Shown here one piece after another: positions 60,201 through 64,000 of a stretch of 64,000 nt of DNA. The DNA comes from [Phialemoniopsis] sp. UDSM-2020 (taxonomy: Eukaryota > Ascomycota > Sordariomycetes > Thyridiales > Thyridiaceae): NCBI GenBank assembly GCA_018873225.1, contig JAEILZ010000005.1, forward strand, positions 3,162,001-3,226,000, written 5' to 3'. The notes beneath the pieces were generated by a model. It was not told the origin of the DNA and did not search any database. It worked only from the letters and a program-made list of their open reading frames with translations. Each line of letters opens with the position of its first letter. The first letter of the stretch is position 1. Position numbers and translations under genes: made by a program.

Positions 60201-63200
60201 AATTTATATAGTTAATTAAGATTAATTATTTTAGTAATTAATTTACTAAAAAGATATTTCTTAATCTTATTAAAAGTCTCTTAATATTCTTATATCCACT
60301 TAAAGGCCTTATCTTTCTTAGTAAAATTAATTAATAATATTATTAATTCTTTATATCCCTTTAAGAATTACCTATAATAATTTATAAATCCTAAAAAGGA
60401 TTAAATTTCTCTAATATTCTTAGATATTAACTAATCTTTAATTACTATAAATTTAATTAGATCTATTTATATTTCTTTTAATTAAATTAGATATTTAAAA
60501 TATACTATCTTTTATATATAGAATTAACTTTTATTAGGATTTACTAGTAAATTTATTACTTAAAAGTCTTAAAGTATTTTATAAATATATTATTAATATT
60601 TCTTTAATATTTTAAAATAAATAAGAATATTATTAAGATAAATAATAATAAAATTATTTAAGTATTTCTATAGTATATTATTAATTATATTTTAAAATAA
60701 GACTAATATATTAATAAGTTTAAAAAATATAATAAGATATTTAAAATATTTTAAATAAATCTTAAATATAGTTTTTTATTTATATTCTTCCTTAATATAA
60801 ATTAAATTATAAACTCTTAATAGGTTTAATATTATAAACTAATTAGCTTTATATAATCTATTATATAGCTTTATAATTAATAGTAATAGATATTAGTTTT
60901 TTATTATAATATTATTAAATTATTAATAATTAATATATATTCTTTATTTATTATTCTTTTTTAGTATCTAAAGGATTAAATATTTTATTAATAATTAAAA
61001 TAGTTAAATAAAACCCTTTTAGAGATTCTTCTCTAAGTATTTTCTTAACTTCTAGAGTTATAATTTATTTAAGCTATAGATCTTCTAGAACTTAAATATA
61101 ATTCCTAACTTTAATAATATTTTATAGTTATAATATAAATATAATAATAATACTATTTTAAGTTCTAATTAAAATAGCTTTTTATATTAATAGTATTCTT
61201 TTAATACTATTATAATTCTATTAAACTATTTTTCTTTAAAATATAATAAAGCTTTATAAATAGATAACTTATATATATTCTATTTTTAAGAAGCTTTATT
61301 AGTTAAGTTCTTTTTTAATTATTTCTAATATAATTACCTTAGCTATATTATCTAGCTAATAGACTAATTAATATACAGGTTATTTTATTATAACTATAGT
61401 ATTTCTAATATTATATTATAATCTATAGTATTTATAATATCTAAGATTATTAAGATAGATTAGAAAGTAATTTAAATAAGAAGTTATATAGTTTCTTAGT
61501 TAATTATTTTATTATTATATTAGATTTAATTTCTTTTTATTATAAATAATTTATATAGATTTTCCTTATAAATCTATAAAATCTTAAGTTTATTAATTAG
61601 TTATAATAAGATATAGCTTTTTTAAGTATTACTATTAATTAATATAATTATCTTCTTATTATTAAGTTATATTTTAATTAATATTAATATATAATTAAAG
61701 ATAGCTCTTAGAGTTCTCTATATTTTATCTCTTATTTAATTTTTTAATAAAAGCTATATTTATTTTTTAATATTTATTTATTTATTTTCTTATTATAGAT
61801 TTATTAGTAAATATATTCCTATTATATTATAAGGTCTTTTTATAGTACTTTAAGTCTTATTACTTATATTTCTTATTATTAGTTATATAATATACTTTTT
61901 CCTATTAAGTTTTAATACTACTTAATATATTTAGTTTTTATTAATTTTTTTAGGTCTTTCTTAAGCTTCTTTTATACTTTTTCTTTAATAATTTTAATTT
62001 ATTTATATTAATTTTTTAAGACTTACTAGTTAGATACTTCTTTATTAGTTATTACTTTTATAGATATTTCTATTATAGTTTATTCTAAGGGTTCTATCTA
62101 AGATATCTTATAAAGTTATTCTAAGGCTTTACTTTATATTAATAGATTAAATTCCCTACTAAAATATCTTTTTAAAGTTCTATTTAGTTAAAGATATATT
62201 TATACTCTTTATACTACTTCTATCTTAAGATAATATTATACTTTAAATTTCTATAGGTAATATATCTTATATTATATTATTATATAAATATTAATTATTC
62301 TTTTTCTTATTATATAAGGTAATAAATAATTAGCTTATATATATAGTTCTATATATTCTTTATTATTATCTACTTAGTAAACTTCTTAGAATTTTAATTC
62401 TTCTTATAAATAAATATAAATTTAATAATCTTTATATTATCTTAATAGAAAGCTATATTTTATCTTTAACTTAAAATATATTAGATATTTATTATAAATA
62501 TATACTACCTAAGATAATTATATATATCCTTTAGTTTTATAATAAAGTTATAGATTTTTATATAAGTAAATTTTTTATTTTTACTATTACTTCTTTTAAC
62601 TAGCCTTTTAGAGGCTTTTTTCTATAATTACTATTTATTAGTTATTATCTATTAGTATTAAATTCTAATATTTTTAAAGTACTTTTAATTACTATTTAGT
62701 TCTTTACTTTTTAGGAATTAATATTATAAGATTCTTTTTTTTATTTTTTTATTTTTTAATCTAAATAAAAATTTATTTTTTACTTTTAATAGTTATTTTA
62801 CTAGTAGATTTATTAATCTAATTATTATCTTCTTTTATTAGATCTTTAATATATTATTTTATTTTATCCTTTAGAAGATATACTACTTCTAATAGATTCT
62901 TAGAATAAATAATATTTATTATTCTTTTTAGGGTATTTCTCTAGTAAATAAATATTTTATCTATAAAGTTATATTATCTTATAATTATTACTACTTTAGA
63001 CTATTCTATATACTTAGGATATTAATTATTATTTTATTTTTTTAAGAGATATATAATATAATTATTATTATAATATATTATTTAGTATTTATTTTTATAT
63101 TATATTTTTTAAGTAGTATTTATTTATTATTTTAATTCTAAGACCTTTTAAAATTTTTTTTTTTAATAATAGTTTCTAATAAAGTATTCTTTCTTTTTAT

Positions 63201-64000
63201 AGTTAAAGTATTTCTTAGGTTCTTATTTAATAGTATTAAGTTTTATAGGTTTTAGATATTAAATACTTCTTTATATAGTAGTAGTTTTTTATTATATTAT
63301 CTTTTTTCTCTAATTAGCTTATTTAGAATAAAAAGTTTATAATTATTATTTTTACTTTTTAAGGTATTATTTATATAATTAGTTATTAATTTATATAGTT
63401 ATAATTATATACTTAAAAAACTTCTTTAGTTAGTCTATCTTTATAAGTTTATTCTTAATTTTAGATTTTAATTTATTATAAAATAAGACTATAAAAGATT
63501 TATTATCTTATCTTAAGTTAATTATAATTTATTAGAATTTTATTATATAGAAAATAATTAATTTAATCTATTATAATTATTAGAATTATTATTTAGCTAA
63601 TCTTTTCTTATTAAGATTTTTAAAAGTATTTTTAATTACTTTTTTAAAAGTATTAAATCTATTTATAAATAGATTTTATATTCTTTTCTACTAATTAGTT
63701 ATTAATTTTTTAAGGAAATTCTATTATATAGGTTTAAACTAAATAAATATCTTTCTTTTAAGCTTAGTAGTTATAAAGAGAATCTAATTGGTAATATATA
63801 GAAAATTATAATTATACTTTTAGATATAGATATAGTATTAAGTAAAGAATTTTTATAAGTCTTTTTTTTCTTTTAAAAATACCTTAGATATTTTATATTT
63901 AGTACTTTTAATATAGGTCTATATTATAATAAGCTATTTCTCTAGCTATTAAATTTTAATAATAACTTACTTTATAGTATAGATTAATCTAAAGTTAATT
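57290..64000 (-). mobile_element. Decayed Ty3/gypsy retrotransposon copy D, reverse strand (runs off the window)
   Basis: Reading the minus strand through stops gives gypsy domains in the order expected for a reverse insertion. The Gag-like and protease-like part is at about 61,500-63,800. RT is at about 60,430-61,080 (KKILREELLKGFI-, IYLNNILIYFK- and NPNKSQFY-type blocks). The FLGFINYYRQFLKGY / FTKKDKAF block that begins RNase H is at about 60,260-60,420. The integrase core is at about 59,060-59,420 (MDFITKLPKSKD- and TKYxYFxP-like blocks). The left end (57,290-58,600) is less mutated and may be the 3' LTR. The 5' end lies beyond 64,000. It is distinct in detail from A/B and C. Confidence 0.75.

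Larger units (their letters stand above)
38215..64000. repeat. RIP-type AT-rich block of decayed transposons (extends past the window)
   Basis: Base composition changes abruptly at about 38,165-38,215 from ordinary to overwhelmingly A and T, and stays so to the end apart from one small island. CA, TG and CG dinucleotides are almost absent over long stretches, while the remaining C sits mostly before T or C. That is the expected product of C-to-T change at CpA (and CpG) on both strands, as in fungal repeat-induced point mutation. Because TpG is gone, ATG codons are nearly absent and no frame longer than about 80 codons opens. Translating through the stops recovers several gypsy retrotransposons. 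The block is likely heterochromatic and may be a transposon cluster, subtelomere or centromere flank. Confidence 0.9.

Noticed and set aside
38215..64000. AT-rich block as mitochondrial DNA
   Set aside because: It joins nuclear-type genes without a break, lacks tRNA, rRNA or mitochondrial protein genes, and contains RIP-type gypsy elements.
38215..64000. CRISPR array or prokaryotic operon structure
   Set aside because: The repeats are irregular AT words without regular spacers, and the organism is a fungus.

Overview
The window reads as nuclear DNA of a filamentous ascomycete (Pezizomycotina, probably Sordariomycetes). Genes carry few introns of about 58-113 bases with GT..AG ends and CTAAC or CTGAC branch points. 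Fungus-specific families are present: Zn2Cys6 and C2H2/fungal_trans regulators, CBM1-bearing glycoside hydrolases and a CreD/Rod1-type arrestin. The right 26 kb has been stripped of CpA, TpG and CpG in the way repeat-induced point mutation (RIP) does. I cannot name a species.

Layout. (1) 1-38,000 is gene-bearing DNA of ordinary base composition. It holds a GPI-anchored aspartic protease (-), a Nudix hydrolase (+), a SnoaL-like protein (-), a GH10 xylanase with C-terminal CBM1 (-) and a large alpha-arrestin (-). An approximately 10 kb stretch without a confident gene follows (11.4-21.5 kb), with scattered TACTCCGTA palindromes and long G and C runs. After it come a C2H2 transcription factor (+), a Zn2Cys6 transcription factor (+), a GH5 endoglucanase with N-terminal CBM1 (-), a secreted low-complexity protein with four RHHQGK repeats (-) and a 1,644-residue solenoid-like protein of unknown function (-). 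(2) 38,215-64,000 is an extremely AT-rich block with no intact gene. Despite heavy mutation, translated motifs identify at least four decayed Ty3/gypsy retrotransposons, three forward and one reverse, together with a shorter dispersed repeat in both orientations, tandem repeats, a 47-bp hairpin and one unmutated GC island at about 55.65-55.84 kb.

How the genes may work together. The two CBM1 enzymes act on plant cell-wall polysaccharide (xylan and cellulose). The Zn2Cys6 regulator is tail-to-tail with the GH5 gene, but whether it controls it cannot be told from sequence. The arrestin belongs to a family that links glucose signalling and transporter ubiquitination. Together the genes suggest a saprotroph or plant-associated fungus. 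Exon boundaries were placed by eye from splice signals and family conservation; several of them decide whether a conserved domain is complete.
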